A DNA stretch of 64,000 nt from Psococerastis gibbosa (Eukaryota > Arthropoda > Insecta > Psocodea > Psocidae): positions 19,158,001 through 19,222,000 of the forward strand of contig OZ020484.1 of the NCBI GenBank assembly GCA_963971405.1. Reading direction: 5' to 3'. The translations under genes were made by a program, and so were the position numbers. Below, in pieces: positions 24,666 through 37,148 of this stretch (positions are counted from its first letter, which is position 1; each line of letters begins with the position of its first letter). Under the pieces are notes generated by a model. It saw only the letters and a list, made by a program, of their open reading frames with translations. It did no database searches and had not been told where the DNA came from.

Positions 24666-25503
24666 GCTTTCCAATTTATTCGTAGTATAAGGAAAGCTTT
24701 GTGTCGGTCGAAATTTTCGATTCCGAGATTTCATCGGATTTCCACGTTTTAAGGTCCCAGGAACCCAAAAAAGTGGTTTTTACGAAATGTCTGTCTGCTG
24801 TCTGTGCGTCGATTTCCGGGCAAACTACTCTGTCGATTTTGATGAAATTCGGCATTTAGGTTCAAAAAAATCATACATCGGGACCATTTTTTTTATTTGG
24901 GGCTAACTCAATTTGGGGGTTTTTATTCTCAAAAATGTCCAAAAAAAAACGTCTAAAAAAATTATTTCCCAAAAACGGCTCCAACGATTTCTTTTTAATT
25001 CACATATATTGTAGTCGTTATTAATGTTGATAAAATGCGGGGGGTCCCTTGCCCCTTGATAGTTTCTGGGTAAAAAAAATAAAAATAACTAAATTGTATT
25101 GAAAAATTACTAAAAAATAATTTTTGTGCGAAACCTTTCTATCGATGATTTCTACCTTCAGGTATGTTTTAGGTGTTAAATTGAGTAACGAAACCGGACA
25201 GGTTGCTTTCCCAGAAAAGTATTTGGTTTTGTACAAAAAAATGTTTTTTGGAAAAAATGATAGAAATTTCACGCTGAATTGCATTGCGTGCCCTGCCAGT
25301 ATTGCTGTGTAGAAATGTGTTTGTCTGACCTATCTTGAATTTACCTCACCTCCAGTGACGTCAGGTGGACAACCCCCCCCCCCCCCCAGATATCGGAAAT
25401 TTAACCATAGGATAATTATTTACCATGAAATTACTCATTTTCTCTATCTATACTATTTTTGATAAAATGTAAAGGATGTCCGAGTAAATTCGGACCGGTT
25501 CTT
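24666..25503 (+). mobile_element. Non-autonomous element, family A, copy 2
   Basis: Full-length relative of 6703-7538 with the same start hairpin, a short GTCTG tract and the same 3' block. The right subterminal repeat has decayed (ATAAAATGTAAAGG). It contains a C run near 25373-25387. Confidence 0.8.
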
Positions 25504-25613
25504 TTGTTTGCACAAAGTCAAATTTATCTTAAAATATTCAATGGTAGACGTATTGTAGTATGTCGTAAAGTAAGTTAGAAGAAATTATCATTTTGATGTA
25601 AAGGACATGGCCG

Positions 25614-25800
25614 AGGCCAAGGCCGTAGCCAGGATTTTTTTCGGGGGGGGGGGGGGGTTCATAAATTTAATTGGATATTACATAGTGGTTTTAAGTTTTT
25701 ATTTTTCCTCTCAAAATCCGATTCTATCTAGTATCAAACCATTTCATGGGGGGGGGGGGGGTGGTTGAACCCCCTCCCCCTTGGCTTAACACCAATTTGG
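25614..25800. mobile_element. G-run repeat resembling family E
   Basis: Begins GGCCGTAGCCAGGATTTTTT and has two long G runs and a C-rich right side. Ends near CTTGGCTTAACACC. It resembles family E, but the target duplication is not clear. Confidence 0.5.
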
Positions 25801-27558
25801 CCACTGTTTTAGAACTCTTTCGACCTGACATGCTCAGTGGACATTTTTTTTTTTTTTTTACACAAGTTCAATATCTGTAGCCTATCAGTGTTATTAATGA
25901 CGGTGACATACTCGTAATATACATCAAAGCATAGAGGAATATATTTCCTGGTTAATGATGCTTCATTTATAGCTTTTTCGATTTATTCATCATGACAAAT
26001 TTGACTGCACAAAAAAATGGAAAGCAACATTTGCCCTTAAAAATTCATTTTCTATTGATTTAATTATTCATCTTGCTTTTTGTGTACAACTACATAAACC
26101 AGCATTTAAATATATAAATATTGACGCTTTGTTCTATTACTTAGCCAACCTAGCGGAGTTAGGGCTATAAAGCCCTCTGTTACACTCAACTAGGAAAGCC
26201 CGGTACCGCCTGCTTTGCATGCCCTCCGTCGGACACGAACCAACAACCTTTCGCGGGTGAAAGTATCAGTCAGTACTATACAACTCTACATGTCCTGACT
26301 TTACTTTCTGTATGTATATATTTGTATATACATAGGACTCGTAGGTAGTCCATTAGTGACTAGTAAACGCTTTATAATTGTTGCTGTGTTTGAGAGGATG
26401 CAAAAATTAGAGCGATTGCAGTGTGGTGAATTTGTTTAGGAAGATTTGGCCTACTTTGCACTAATTATTCTATTGAGCAAGTTGATTGAATGATAGTTCG
26501 CAGCTTCCATTGGTATGATGTTCACTGTGTCAAATTGTAACAAAGCTACCTACAAGCGTAAAATGCCGGGTGTTTTGTAAACTTGCCCAAGTAGCATCTC
26601 CCACCAAAATTGTGCAACCGCTGCTCTTCAGTTACCAAAAGCGGATTATGATACATTATAATATTATTTTACATAAAGTAGAATGTTCGGATATAGACTG
26701 TACATCACGATTCCTAAAAACTAAATAACTTTTGCTAAAATTAAATTAACGTAAGCTAAGTTTGCATCCTTTTAATTTTTTAACGGGGACACTCGGGGAT
26801 GTGAAAACTCTAACCTGTGCTCAGCCGCTCAGCCATAATATTAGTAATACAAAACATATAACTAAATAAATTAAAGCGTTCTGATAATTGATTAATTTAA
26901 ACGAATATATCGTACTTATACACGTAATACCGTACCTATGTGTTGTTCTGCAACTAGCGAGATGAATTTATAAATTAGTTCAGATTATCTGCGAAGTGAC
27001 GGCCCTCATGTGGTTTATAACCACATCCGCTCTAATGTGCAAAATACTGTGCGTCAAATATAATTTTAATAGTTATGACTTCTGCTATTCTGCCGTGATA
27101 AGGTCCAAACTGTTGGACGCTCTAATTAATGTCACATTTGTACTTACTACTTAGGGTGCAGGAGGACCTTCCTTGTGGTGCAATTATAAGAGGTTTTAAT
27201 GTATTATACTTGTTCATGGTGGTTAGGGGCCTCCCTCCATAAAAAAAGCTCTCAAAAGTCAATGCGGTGATAGGGTCCCTCCAGAAAAGGTAAATTGACT
27301 AATGTGAGTTGTAATAATTTGCCAGATAGCTGATGTTCGGGTAAACAGTGAGCTGTAAGTGGTTTGGTTGGTAGAATTCAACGTTGTAAATAAATATTTA
27401 CTTTTTTTTGTTCTCTCGTCCTCTGTCCGCGGTGCGGTAAGATGTAGATGGCTAGATCTTGCTGCCGAAAATATTTTATATTACACGCCACTGTTAGGGG
27501 CCAATAATATGAATTGCATTAAATCCCATATGATCAACCAGAGTTGCCGAGGTCTTTT
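25801..27558. other. Intergenic sequence
   Basis: Apart from the SINE at 26110-26299 and a T run near 25847, I recognise nothing. Confidence 0.5.
26110..26299 (-). mobile_element. SINE family 1 copy (minus)
   Basis: Reverse complement of the family 1 body and head (B-box complement GGACACGAACC, GCCAACCTAGCGGAGTTAGG). The tail is degraded. Confidence 0.82.
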
Positions 27559-27673
27559 AGGGAGATTCATCTACCTATTGAGATGGCGACCAATGTTCGA
27601 CTTTCGGAACATTTCTTCACAACTTTTCATTTCATGACCCCCTGAGCCTAAAACCACCCTCTGTTCAAAATGT

Positions 27674-27706
<33 letters not shown>

Positions 27707-28210
27707 TTTAGGAAACACTCTAACTTCCGTAAATATTATCCGATTTTCATGAAACTTGGCACAAAAATTGATCATACAAATGTCTTGATCGAGTTCGTTA
27801 ACCAGCTAGATCCACTATTTAGTTACAAGATGGCGGCCGATTGAAACGTTATATAACTCATATCTCAGTTAATATTGGTCGCAGACGAATGAATTAAAAT
27901 CTGACTGAAAGCCCGTATTATTATCTACGATAATGGTAATCACCTCTTTTTACGACAAATCAACCATTTTAAGATAGCATCCAGTCAAAGTGAAAATAAT
28001 TTGATAAATGAAAGTTCATAGTCGGCATTGTGGTTCGAAATTTGGAACACAAGAGTGTTTAGTGCGTGTGATGTTGTGGTCGGGAAAATAATGATATATT
28101 TTTTATTTGTTATTACATACATAGCGTACGTAGGTAGCGTATAGGAAAAGCAGGGTCGGCGGAATCTCCCTACTCCTGATCGGCCAGAACCGAAAGGGAT
28201 TTTTTTATTA
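27559..28210 (+). repeat. Repeat B-related copy
   Basis: Shares with 56338-56460 and 57630-58015 the blocks GGGAGATTCATCTACCTATT, CATGACCCCCTGAGCCTAAA, CTTCCGTAAATATTATCCG, AAGATGGCGGCCGATTGAAA and GGAATCTCCCTACTCCTGAT. Contains an (AT)n tract near 27670-27697. No coding potential. Confidence 0.65.
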
Positions 28211-28839
28211 TATATATATTATTATACCCATACGGCTAGCAGAAGATTTCTTGTCGATTTCTGAAGTTGGTGCGAAGTTGACCGCACGAAAGTGCATCGT
28301 TTACCCCTAGATCATGGAAATATTCTGAAATAGACTGTGGTTTAGCATCAACCCTTCACCATGTCTTATGGTCACAATAGAAAAAGACGATGGTAACTCA
28401 GCCTGCTGACTAAGAAATAAATGTGACCGCTTTAAGCCTTGTGCTTTAGTAAAAACTCGCTATTTCGGGCCTATTTATTCAAACTTTCTCCCCCGGGGGA
28501 GACTTCGAACTCTTCATCTGCAAAATCTAAAGATAAAATTATTTTCAATAATATTCTTCGTTTGTAAAATCTCGCCCTCTCTCTCACCTGGCAACAAAGT
28601 ACAAAGTAACAGTCCCGTAGTTGGAGCAAATTACCACGAACGACGAAGCAAGCATGAACAACTACAACCTTCACTGTCTACGTCAGGAGCCAGTGCTTGA
28701 GGAGCCTTGCCTGAATGTCCATGTCTATTGTCTGGTAGAGCTGAAAGCACGCAAGCCTTCAACGATACAGATACAATTGAGTTCATAGCTGAGTCACGCG
28801 CGAAGGAGCACGGACTCAAGGACAAAGCGTCTGAGCCGC

Positions 28840-28950
28840 ACAGCTACGGATTGGTCCAGCGCTGGCGGGCGGGGCCGGCGTCAGCCAATCACAGTCCCTC
28901 TACGGCGCATGCTATTATATTCGGTGAACTCGCCGCCTGGAAAACTTGGG
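28840..28950 (+). promoter_or_regulatory. Candidate CCAAT/GC-box promoter
   Basis: A locally GC- and CpG-rich patch in AT-rich surroundings has an inverted CCAAT box (ATTGG 28850-28854), a GC box (GGGCGGGG 28867-28874) and a CCAAT box (28885-28889) within 40 bp. A TATA-like CTATTATATT follows at about 28911. Spacing and orientation suit a promoter firing rightward toward the pnt exons. No transcript evidence. Confidence 0.45.
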
Positions 28951-28969
28951 ATGGCCAGGTGCTCAACAG
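28951..28969 (+). CDS. Possible short alternative first coding exon of pnt
   Basis: ATG at 28951 in a favourable context (GGGATGG) reads six codons (MARCST) plus one base and ends at a CAG|GTAGAC donor. This phase matches the next pnt exon at 32884 exactly, giving MARCSTGGYSTHV. It lies just downstream of promoter-like CCAAT and GC boxes. Drosophila pnt uses alternative promoters with and without the PNT domain, so such an isoform is plausible. The exon is too short to establish from sequence alone. Confidence 0.3.
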
Positions 28970-29012
28970 GTAGACTTGCTATCGGTAGCTTGAGCATCAG
29001 CGTACTTGGGAC

Positions 29013-29210
29013 CAATGGCGGATCCACGGGGGGGGGGGGGGGGGACAGGGGGTCATGCCCCCCCCTAAATGAGTAAATTCATACTAAATTTAAACGATAC
29101 CTAGTAAAAAAAATGAATAAAACTCAACTTTTCAACTAAAAAATTACCTTTTAAACTTACAAAAAAACTTGTGGCCCCCCCCCCTAAATTTTTGGCTGGA
29201 TCCGCCTTTG
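29013..29210 (+). mobile_element. hAT-like MITE, family C
   Basis: Same ends and internal sequence as 23218-23402 (GAGTAAATTCAT, AATAAAACTCAACTTTTCAA). Flanks CTTGGGAC / CCTGGGAC are an 8-bp TSD with one change. It lies just after the candidate pnt alternative first exon. Confidence 0.9.
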
Positions 29211-29908
29211 CCTGGGACAAGGACGCTAATCTTTAACTACAATACTTTATTTCTAAAGAGATAATGTATGACACAGGTGTACGTGAGTGCTGACTGGCTG
29301 CTGAGATGGCATAATCAGATGGTTCTTAAATTAAACTATGGGGATGGCAATAAGCAAATTAGAGCGGCAAGTGCTAACCCGTGCCCAGTTGCACCTCTTG
29401 TGTATGCCTATGTAAGTGAAGTAAACCATAAAGATCAATCTGATCTGAAAATCTTAATTATGCAACATGACTGTGGCTACTGTGGGAAACCATTCGACGT
29501 TTTTATATTACTAATCTTAAATCTAGATGGTAAATGTGGTCGTCGTGATATTATTTGGGCACAAATACGATATTGTGACCAAAGGCAATCCTTTTCGGGG
29601 ATTGTGCCTTACCGTAAAAAGAACCGGTACGAGTAAACCCGTACATACTTTCCTATTTATTTATATTAGTACAAATACAGAGACCGATAATATAATTAGT
29701 TCCATTATCGTAGGGTAAATTTCGGTTACCTCTATCCCAAAGCACTAAATTGATAGACGGCACCATTGCATAGTCTAGAACGTGCAGACAATAATGCTAC
29801 ACAGTAATAATGACTTTCATCATAGTGTTTTGGGCCATATTGTCTATAAATCTTTCAAATAATAGTTTTCTCAAAAACCAAAACATTCTATAGCTTAGTC
29901 TTGGTCTT

Positions 29909-30360
29909 GCTTTCCTATTAGAACGTAGTATAAGGAAAACTTTGTAATGGTCGAACCCAAAACATGCTTAAGGTTGGAAAGCATCGATAGAAAGGTTTTG
30001 CTGAAAAATTATTTTTTTCGTAATTATTGTTCATGAAAATGCAGTCTTTTGAAATGAAATAGTTTTTTTTAAATAAAACTATCGAGAGGCCAGTGTCCCA
30101 GTTGTTTCTGTCTACATTAACAATGTAATAACGACTGCAATTAATTATGTGAATTGAAAAAAAAATTAGTTGGAACCGTTTAAAATTTTTTTTTTAGCCT
30201 TTGCTTTGAATTTTGTGAGGGGCAAAACCCCCAAAAATTGGCTAACCCAAAATAAAAATAAAATTGTACCGAGATATGATTTTTGTGAACCTACGTACCA
30301 AATTTCGTCAAAATCCATGGATGGCATAAGGGCTGGAGATCCTGGAGAAAGATTGATTAG
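29909..30360 (+). mobile_element. Truncated family A copy
   Basis: Begins with TGCTTTCCTATTAGAACGTA and the ATAAGGAAAAC hairpin arm, then skips to internal family A sequence and the CGTCAAAATCCATGG region. Internal deletions; right end unclear. Confidence 0.5.
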
Positions 30361-30389
30361 TGATGAGTTTTACTTGATTTGCTAGGTTG

Positions 30390-31237
30390 CTTTGAAGGTA
30401 GGTACGCCTTGGTCGATCCTAATTCCTGAGTACGCAAGTGAACAACTGGGGGCGGTTCCTCGCTGTGACATTATACAGGGACAGCGCATAATGACTCTTG
30501 TAAGCGGTCTATCTCGTCACGGTCGAGAGCACGCCATGCTAATGGAACGCCCCAACCACTTGCAGCTCTTAGTTTTCTTGAAACTCGTTTTTCCATTAAT
30601 TACGTAGTATGTTTCTTTGTTCTGGTGGGCACCGTGACCTCTGGCTAATTTATGTACAGACATTATCTGTCCGATGGGCCGGTTCGCTTGGGAAAATCGC
30701 CTCTCTTTGTTCGCTATCAACCAATGTGGTCAAGTTGTCTCTATAATTTACATGGTTTCTATGAGCGGCGAACGCAGCGGTTTCTGTAGACTAGTTTTTG
30801 ACTGTTTGGAATCAATTCACATTGAGCCCTGTTACCCTACCCACTTGCGTGATATTTGGGGATGCGAGGGATAGAGAAATTTTTAATTCGCCAACCAATC
30901 AGCAATGAATGGTTGTGACGTGGGATAGGAGAGTAACCCCGCAGTAGTTGAGTTTTGACTTTGATGGAAATTTGAAATATGTAGTCAAATAGGGTACTAG
31001 CCACAGCAGACTCCTATGTGCGCTCTATTGCCTAGCGCCCTCAATTTTCCGTGCCGTTGGGAACAATGAGCTATTCTGATTATAGCCTGGATCCGGCACA
31101 GATTTGCGATTAGTCAGGAGTGACAGGACACAATGTTGCGAATGACTCATGGAAAAAGACGAGGACGAGTGAAAACCACCTAAAACAATGATTTTAACAT
31201 TTTTTTGGTGCCAGGAAGGGAAAATGCTTGTGTTAAA
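30390..31237. other. Moderately GC-rich stretch upstream of pnt exons
   Basis: Base composition is closer to even than in its surroundings, with a CCAAT box near 30893. It could hold regulatory sequence of pnt. No exon can be supported. Confidence 0.35.
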
Positions 31238-31389
31238 ACGGGCTTGTACTTGTGCTTGTACTTGTACTACACCATTGCGATCGGAAACGTGTCGTAACTC
31301 GACACATACAGGTTACTTAGTGAGGCGACTGAAGAGGTCAATCGGATATATTCATAATACTGTTTGCATGCGATTACCCTTTAAAAAAA
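31238..31389 (+). mobile_element. SINE family 2 copy
   Basis: Contains GCGATCGGAAACGTGTCGTA and GAGGCGACTGAAGAGGTCAA, with an expanded (TTGTAC)n head. It lies next to a family A fragment. Confidence 0.65.
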
Positions 31390-31847
31390 TTGATTTGGAT
31401 GACATCATTTTTGGGGGGTTATACTCTAAAAACGCCCAAAAATGTCTCAATTTTTTTTTCTCTAAAACGGCTCCGACGTTTCTTTTAAATTCACATAATA
31501 TATTATAGCACTTATATGATGTGAACAAACCCCACTGGGTCGCACCCCCCTTAATAGTTTGGTTCAGGTCGTAAAAAAATAAAGAAATTACAATTTTCAT
31601 GAAAAATAATTAAAAAATAATTTTTCTGAGGAACCATCAACCATTTCATCGATGCTTTCTAACTTTTAGGTGCTAAATAGAGTAAAAAAAAAAAAACAGA
31701 ACAAGGCGTTTTCCAAAGCAAGGTTTTGGTTTTGAGTTAGTAATGGCAGCTGGTATTTAACCACAGGACAAATATTTACCATATAACTATTACGGTACCT
31801 ATACTAATTGATAAATAGGAAAGCATGTACGGGTTCACTCGTTCTTT
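31375..31847 (+). mobile_element. 5'-truncated family A copy
   Basis: Internal and right-end family A sequence (AAAACGGCTCCGACGTTTC, AAAAAATAATTTTTCTG, TTGATAAATAGGAAAGCATG), ending at CACTCGTTCTTTTA. It directly follows SINE B copy 31238-31374. Confidence 0.55.
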
Positions 31848-32600
31848 TATATATAAAAAAAACAATAAATTCCGCAGTGTATTTTTTTGAAAGTGCATAC
31901 GAGTACATGCCGAATTTTGTCTAAATCCGCTGTTTAGTTCGGCAGAACAGCCATGAACAGACAGACATAATAAAATAAATTAAAATACTAAAGTATATAA
32001 TTAATAAGAAAGCAAAATAACAATAATAGCAATAATTCGTGTATTTTTTTTTTTAACATGTTTAACATTTCTACAGATATTGTAGGCCCCCTTAAACTCA
32101 GAAATTGAATGGAACTGAAAAAACTGAATACTAGGTGGCATAAAAATATATAAACCTTTTTCGTAGGAACACGTACGGTTTCTGTATACTAGGCCGAATG
32201 TGCCTGCAATAATATAATTATGCACTGGCGTTTTTTTTCAAAATATAAAGGCTATTTTATTTTTATTTTTCGCCTCATTGCTGATTGCATGACATTAAAA
32301 TTAAGAAAAATTGGGGGGGGGGGGTACGATTATGGCATCTTGTCATAAAATGGTAGGCTACTCATTATCTACGTCTACAGGTAGTAGATAGACTTTATAT
32401 ACTATGTAGGCTACTTACTTGTATAGTTACTTGCCCCTTTCCTATTCATATAATCGGCCCTATAATTATCCGTTATATACTGACCTCCTGATGATGTCTC
32501 ATGTAACATATGTATGTATGGCGCAACCAGTAAATGGATTTGCAATTTTTCAGTATTAAAGTTCTATTGTAACCACGTATCGATGCAATGGTAAACTGGA

Positions 32601-32828
32601 CATGGCCGTGCCCAGGGGGTGGTCCAAGGGGTCCGGACCCCCCCCCCAATTAAAATTTAAATTTTAGGGATACAATTTATCATTTTGTGTAAGCCTGTAT
32701 TATTTGATGAATTGGAGTACATTTATTAGAGTTTGAACACTGGATAGAATGGACTTTCATTAATAAATTACGTAAAAAATTTTTGGGACCCCCCCCCCCC
32801 CTCCTGAGAAACCAAAACTTGGGCCTTG
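32601..32828 (+). mobile_element. hAT-like MITE, family E (CCGTGCCCAGG ends)
   Basis: Ends CATGGCCGTGCCCA and TTGGGCCTTG. Flanks AAACTGGA / AAACTGGC are an 8-bp TSD with one change. It ends 55 bp before the pnt exon at 32884. Confidence 0.82.
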
Positions 32829-32883
32829 AAACTGGCTATAAGTTATCTGCGCGTGTTCTTTACGCTATTTCTTTCTCTTGCAG

Positions 32884-35800
32884 GTGGCTACAGCACACAT
32901 GTACGGAATGGAGACGGTGAAAGGCGTCCCCTGTCGAACACCCCACCGACTAGCAATGGATTCCTCCACCCGCGAGGCGCCTTCAGTCAGCTGGACGGTA
33001 TGCAGGAGATGGGGGGTGTAGGCCCTCCGGACGACCCTGCGGGAGTCACCTCCTACAACACCTACGAACCCGACTCGGATTTCCACGGTCTGGAGTCAAA
33101 CCAACACCCTGCCGGCTATGTGGACAATTCCCCCGAGTTTTACCCCCAACCTTCTATATTGGACAATAAATACCCTCCCACCCACTATCCCAAGACTGTC
33201 TCCAGAGGTAAGAATTTATTAATTTTCCGCATTCCATGCGTTAGTTTTAGTGCTGCTGAAACCTACCACCAAAGGACGTACATTGTATAGGACCGTTCCT
33301 ACTTCAAAATTGGACTTGTGTACCATAACCACCGGTGATCCGCAAGAAACAAAGAAGAATTTATGGTTCATTGCTGAAATGTGGTGACCTGTCCAGTATT
33401 GAAACACTATGGTGATTAGGACTTTTTTCAGGGTATATCAGTGCTTTTACATAGAGTATAAGCAGGCGCGGAGCTATAGCCCCCCCCCCCCCCCATTAGG
33501 GTCCTCAAAATGCGTAAAACCCCACTATTTCAGTCCCGCATTCTTCACAAATTTTCTCCCGGGCGAGACCCCCGTGCCCTCCTTGTGCTCGATTGTATTA
33601 ATTACCTATAATATAGAACCCTTATTGCTCTGAAAATGCGTAAAACCCCAATACTTCAGCCTACTTAAAAAAAAAAAACCGAAATTTCATCTTCCCCCCT
33701 CCTTGATCTCATTCTAGATCCGCGCCTGAGTATGAGGGCGAAAGAGCTTTTAACCAGGTTTACGAGTAAAGCAAAAATTTTGATACTGATTCTGGAAATA
33801 CAGTGATGATAAGTTGCTCTTAAATACTATAGGGTTCTATATGTATATAATATGTAAGGACTGAGTGCTCCCGGCCCGGCATAAGAAGAAAATCCTGGTT
33901 GAAAAATTTGGCAAGAGTACGACTTCCCTTTTCAGAGCAGCAGTCTCCAAGGTCCAAATTGCCATGCTGATCGCCAATCTTCGATAGAAGACGCATTTAA
34001 AGAAGGAGATATATGTATACACTGGAATAATAATATTTTTTTAAGTCTTAGCCTTACAGCGCAGTTTAATTCCCAACCACTATGGTGGAGTATGAATACC
34101 CCTATATTCAGTGCCAAGGCCGTGCCCAGGTTTTGATTTCGGGAGGGGGGGGGGTTCCAAAAAAATTACGTAATTTATAAATGGTCCATTCTATCTAGAG
34201 TTTAAACTCAAATAAATTTATTCCAATTCTTCAAACAATATAGGTTTACATTAAAAAAAAATATTTTTTTGGGGGGCGGGGGAGGGGTCTGGTCCCCTTG
34301 TACCACCCCCTTGGGCACGGCTATGTTCATAGCCCTAAATAGGCTATGCACCATTTCATTGCACCTTCGCTTATAATGAATGCTTGGGATCATTATAGGT
34401 AGATTGTGCGGCAGGAATTTTTCCCTCTTCGTGTGGACGCCCAGACTACGTGATGCATTACAATGACATGTGATCTTTTCTTCCAGGACGGTATCCACAC
34501 CATGACCCCTATAGCGAACCTTACAGTTCGCCGTTCGACGGGGGGCCCTTCCAGACGGTGCCGAGCAGTGTGAGTGGGGGCGAGCAATGGCCGACGTCGG
34601 GGGTGGACGGCCCCCACCCTGCTTTCCTCATGGGCTACCCCCGGGAGGCACTGCCCCACACCCAGTCCGATGCCAAGCCATTCCTGCAGACCGCCATGTT
34701 GGCGGGCTACTCCTCAGGCGCGGGGCCCTGCTTCACGGGCTCTGGCCCCATTCAACTGTGGCAGTTCCTCCTCGAACTTCTCACCGACAAAACCTGTCAG
34801 GTAAGTTAAATGGAAACCCCTCAGCCTACTGGTCACCAAAAGTCTCAGTACAGACTCCGTACAGAACTTTTTATTTTTAATTTTTGTTTCATATACCAAT
34901 TTACCATGCAAAACGCGGATGTACAGTAAGTTCATTGAAATATCAACGTAATGGGGAAGATAGCCTCATCAAAAGGAAGTTATTGGGACAATCAGGATAT
35001 AATTTCTTTCTACCTCCACGATTTAGTTGAATTTTTGCACATTTTGACACTCACATGAATTTTACGAAAATCTACGTAAATTGTACCTTAGACCTGTACA
35101 GGCTACAGTTAAATGGAAACTGGTATTTCACTCTACTTATTCATGAATGTTTAATTTATTCCAGGGGTTCATCTCTTGGACGGGAGACGGTTGGGAATTT
35201 AAGTTGACGGATCCCGACGAAGTAGCGAGGCGATGGGGCATCCGCAAAAACAAGCCCAAGATGAACTACGAGAAACTCAGTCGGGGGCTACGTTATTACT
35301 ACGACAAGAATATAATACATAAGACTGCTGGCAAGCGCTATGTCTACCGATATGTCTGTGATCTGCAACAACTATTAGGGTAGGCTTATTTCTTTCTTTT
35401 TACATGCCTCCTAATGTAAATTAGTAGTTCCCGTGTCATTATATTATATTATTACCTAGGTAAATTGAATATAAAAGACACTTGTTTCCGCAACACAACC
35501 AACATCAGAATGCATTGCATACGTGCCCCGGAAAGGCATAGATCGAGGGTTGGAGTCCCGTTCTGTACAGATTTTTTCGATTCCCTTTTCTGGATATAAT
35601 ATACAGAGTTGGTTGCCTAAGTCAATATATTTTAAAAAACAACAACTAAACATAGTTGGATGCAATGTTTACTGGCTTCGCCTATCTACAATATTATCTT
35701 TTTTATCCATTATAGGACAGCACTGTTCTTTTTTAAAAATTAAATACGAGTAGGAAGTAGTTATATCGTTGGTTAGGCGCCCATTCCACCGACCGGCTAT

Positions 35801-36928
35801 GGCTATTTACAAAAACAGTGACGTGGTAGCAGACATTCAAGACTTAGGCGGGGTTTCCACCGACCTCGCATTGCAGAATTGACGGAAATGTTTATTTTCA
35901 TCTATGCCATAGTTAAAATTGATGATCATTATCATAAAATAATGATCATACAGTAAAATCACAAACAAACAAACTAAAATTAAAAAATGGCGCCATGGGA
36001 TATGTTAAGTACAAACATTTTAATAGATTTCTATAAAAAGAAAAATTCTAATTTCCGTCAATGTCATTTGCATTCTGCAATGCGAGGTCGGTGGAATCGC
36101 CATCTAAGTCTTGAATGTCTGCTACCACTTCACCGTTTTTGTAAATAGCCCTAGCCGGTCGGTGGAATGGGCGCCTTATCGACATTGCACAGTTGAAAAC
36201 CTGCGCATATTATTATGTTGGCAGTGGTGCCAGATGGCTGGTTTAGATTCAAAGGCGACAATTCCAGCTACAGAAATGGCACGAAGAGTACCTTAGCCTT
36301 ACCTAATTATAATAATAATAATATGTGTATTGAAAACAATTTTACATTACACAGATGAGCAGTAGCCACAACAGCTAGTGTACACCTTTTCAATGGTGCG
36401 AACGATCTTCTTAACTTTTGTCTGACTCGGTTGCCATGGCGACCCGGGGCTAAATTGAAAATTGCCCCAAGTTGCCCCGAGCACGCACATAGCATAGCCG
36501 AATAAATGTAGCAGTTGCATTTTTCTCCAGAATCTAGATTAGTATACTTTATTATTTTATTATTATTATTAAAAGGAAATTACTTTGTTTGCCTGTAAAA
36601 TTTTGGGAGGGCTGTAGCCCCAGTGCCCTTATGGAGGAGCCGCCACTGACAGCTACATAACTGAAAGAGAATCAACGTACATTATCACTCAAAATTAAAA
36701 ATTAAATTAGAAATAAATAAAACACAGCATCACATAATAAATTAATTGAATTACATATTTTTCATTAAATAAATAAATAAATGAAAGATTTATGCGGACA
36801 GGAGGAACTCCATTTTAATTTATGATATAACCTTGTTGATATCTAAAAATTTCTCTTTTTCTAGATACAGTCCGGAGGAAATCCACACAATGGTAGACCT
36901 TAAATTGGAGAAGAAAGAGGACGACTGA
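32884..36928 (+). CDS. pnt: Pointed/Ets1-type ETS transcription factor, 3' coding exons
   Basis: Four coding exons with GT-AG introns and compatible phases: 32884-33207, 34487-34800, 35165-35379 and 36865-36928 (stop TGA 36926-36928). Exon 2 ends with [20 protein letters not shown], the start of the ETS domain. Exon 3 carries the DNA-recognition core ([20 protein letters not shown], then [18 protein letters not shown]). Exon 4 gives the tail [20 protein letters not shown]. The sequence upstream of the domain with [10 protein letters not shown] and the C-terminal tail are diagnostic of the Ets1/Ets2/Pointed group. Known role of the family: nuclear effector of RTK/Ras/MAPK signalling, binding GGAA/T sites. 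The first two exons are a Gly/Pro/Ser/Tyr-rich linker. No PNT/SAM domain or MAPK-site exon is visible, so the canonical 5' exons must lie upstream of this window or be unrecognised. The first exon starts in phase 1, so it needs an upstream coding exon. Confidence 0.92.
33463..33728 (+). mobile_element. hAT-like MITE, family D, in a pnt intron
   Basis: Second copy of family D with the same duplicated AAAATGCGTAAAACCCC motif. Flanks AGTATAAG / AGTATGAG are an 8-bp TSD with one change. Confidence 0.88.
34115..34325 (-). mobile_element. hAT-like MITE, family E
   Basis: Inverted relative of 32601-32828 (CATTCTATCTAGAGTTTAAACTC matches GAGTTTGAACACTGGATAG). Flanks TTCAGTGC / TTCATAGC, 6 of 8 matching. 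Confidence 0.75.
35775..36177. mobile_element. Palindromic Harbinger-like MITE
   Basis: Inverted arms of more than 100 bp (GGCGCCCATTCCACCGACCG... and its complement) flank an AT-rich centre. TTA is present on both sides, matching the 3-bp TWA duplication known for PIF/Harbinger elements. It sits in the last pnt intron. Confidence 0.8.
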
Positions 36929-37072
36929 TAAGACCCTGAATAAGAAGAAACTTTCTGTCCAAATGTTGATGCTTATTCTGAGTCTCTACAGCAACAAGTC
37001 TGCTCTGCGTCGTCTCAAATATTTTTCTTGGAAACATCTTCCGAGATTCCTTGGATAGCCAAAAGGAGGGAA

Positions 37073-37148
37073 GATGTGCTTTAATTAAAAGGCCAAAATT
37101 AAGATAGGCTTTCAAATGATGTGCTTTAATTAAAAGGCCAAAATTAAG
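37073..37148 (+). repeat. Short tandem duplication in pnt 3'UTR
   Basis: The stretch GATGTGCTTTAATTAAAAGG and the following AAAATTAAG occur twice in a row, separated by the words AGGCTTTCAAAT. A third AGGCTTTCAAAT lies just after. It looks like a local replication duplication. Confidence 0.8.

Noticed and set aside
28707..28973. 88-codon ORF in the CpG-rich patch
   Set aside because: Explained by base composition of a promoter-like region; no recognisable domain.
29268..29636. 122-codon ORF
   Set aside because: No domain, no splice partners and no codon or conservation signal.
34558..34880. Alternative-frame ORFs over the second pnt exon
   Set aside because: GC-rich exon produces open shadow frames; the phase-correct frame gives the ETS start.
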